From DAIDJM01 sp964250215 (GTDB taxonomy: Bacteria > Pseudomonadota > Alphaproteobacteria > Acetobacterales > Acetobacteraceae): DNA of 5,599 nucleotides. Of the stretch, positions 5,280 through 5,599 are shown piece after piece (position 1 is the first letter of the stretch; each line of letters opens with the position of its first letter). The DNA lies in assembly GCA_964250215.1 (NCBI GenBank), contig CAXUEX010000172.1, positions 1 through 5,599 of the forward strand. The letters are read 5' to 3'. The notes beneath the pieces were generated by a model. It was given only the letters and a program-made list of their open reading frames with translations. It did not search any database and was not told the DNA's origin. The position numbers were made by a program, and so were the translations under genes.

Positions 5280-5599
5280 GTGGCACGAACCTATGCCTGG
5301 CTCGCAACCGGAGGTGGCGCCTGGTCGCTGGCTTCGAACTGGGACGATGTGACGGACGGGCTCGACCCGTCTCCAACCGCGCCCGGAGCGCAGGATACGG
5401 CGGAAATCGCCGGCGGATCGGGCAGCACCATCGGCACCATTACGGGGCCGGGGCAGGCGGCGCTGGCGCTGTTTTCGGGCAACATTGCGCTTTCGGGCAG
5501 TTTCGCTTTCGGCAGTCTTTCGCTGGGCGCGGGCGGCGTGGGCGGGCTGCTGGCGATCGGGGCGGGATCGGTCTGGGCCGCCGATCGCAGTTCCGCCGT
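5280..5599 (+). CDS. N-terminus of a beta-strand-repeat surface/adhesin-like protein (partial)
   Basis: The frame opens with GTG, 6 nt after GGGGAGG, and is still open at the window edge after 106 codons, so the 3' end is missing. The N-terminus has the pattern YAWLATGGGAWSLASNW, then a Pro-Gly-containing stretch ending APGAQDTAEIAGG, then Gly/Ser/Ala-rich short strands such as TIGTITGPG, NIALSGSFAFGSLSLG and GLLAIGAGSVW. This W...GxWS...NW...PGxxDTAxI opening and the following Thr/Ser-Gly strand repeats are typical of large beta-helical secreted or autotransporter-like proteins. No N-terminal signal peptide is seen (no basic start plus hydrophobic core), which would fit type I secretion by a C-terminal signal. 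Exact family and total length are unknown. Its location on the cell surface is inferred. Confidence 0.72.
   Translation, partial: MARTYAWLATGGGAWSLASNWDDVTDGLDPSPTAPGAQDTAEIAGGSGSTIGTITGPGQAALALFSGNIALSGSFAFGSLSLGAGGVGGLLAIGAGSVWAADRSSA

Noticed and set aside
1..5599. CRISPR arrays, tRNA/rRNA genes, insertion sequences, phage or toxin-antitoxin genes
   Set aside because: No spaced direct-repeat array, no tRNA cloverleaf or rRNA signature, and no transposase or integrase motif seen on either strand.

Overview
The window is GC-rich (about two thirds G+C by eye) with strong purine-rich Shine-Dalgarno sites and alternative TTG and GTG starts. The gene content fits an alphaproteobacterium: hybrid kinases with a double receiver tail, an AI-2E-family transporter with a long soluble tail, and a CtrA-like half-site. 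A Rhodospirillales/Acetobacteraceae-type host is my best guess, but this is an inference from style and not a measured assignment.

Layout. Positions 1-360 hold no convincing gene. They contain small dyads, a palindromic element resembling dispersed intergenic repeats, three TTTCAG hexamers exactly 10 bp apart, and a strong hairpin just past the end of the next gene. Positions 361-738 (minus strand) encode a stand-alone CheY/DivK-like receiver. After an 88-bp divergent spacer, 827-2611 (plus) encodes an eight-helix AI-2E/PerM-family membrane protein whose last 250 residues form a soluble module. Its stop overlaps by 8 bp a TTG-started hybrid histidine kinase at 2604-5153 (TM-CHASE3-TM-PAS-HisKA-HATPase-REC-REC). 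A 126-bp spacer at 5154-5279 carries an 18-bp dyad, a TTAACCAT motif and a hairpin that covers the next Shine-Dalgarno. From 5280 a GTG-started gene runs off the window. It encodes the N-terminus of a Gly/Ala/Ser-rich, beta-strand-repeat surface-type protein without a signal peptide.

How the parts may work together. The transporter and kinase are almost certainly co-transcribed and translationally coupled. The kinase keeps all catalytic residues and both receiver aspartates but has no HPt or DNA-binding output. The divergent single-domain receiver keeps its own phosphorylation site. The simplest model is a membrane signalling module in which the CHASE3 kinase exchanges phosphate with its own receivers and with the free receiver, while the transporter moves or reports on a related solute.

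The most unusual points are the transporter tail, which reads like a helical cap plus Rossmann domain of the cobalamin-binding type without the cobalamin motif, and the hairpin that buries the Shine-Dalgarno of the surface-protein gene. No complete new defence or mobile system is visible.
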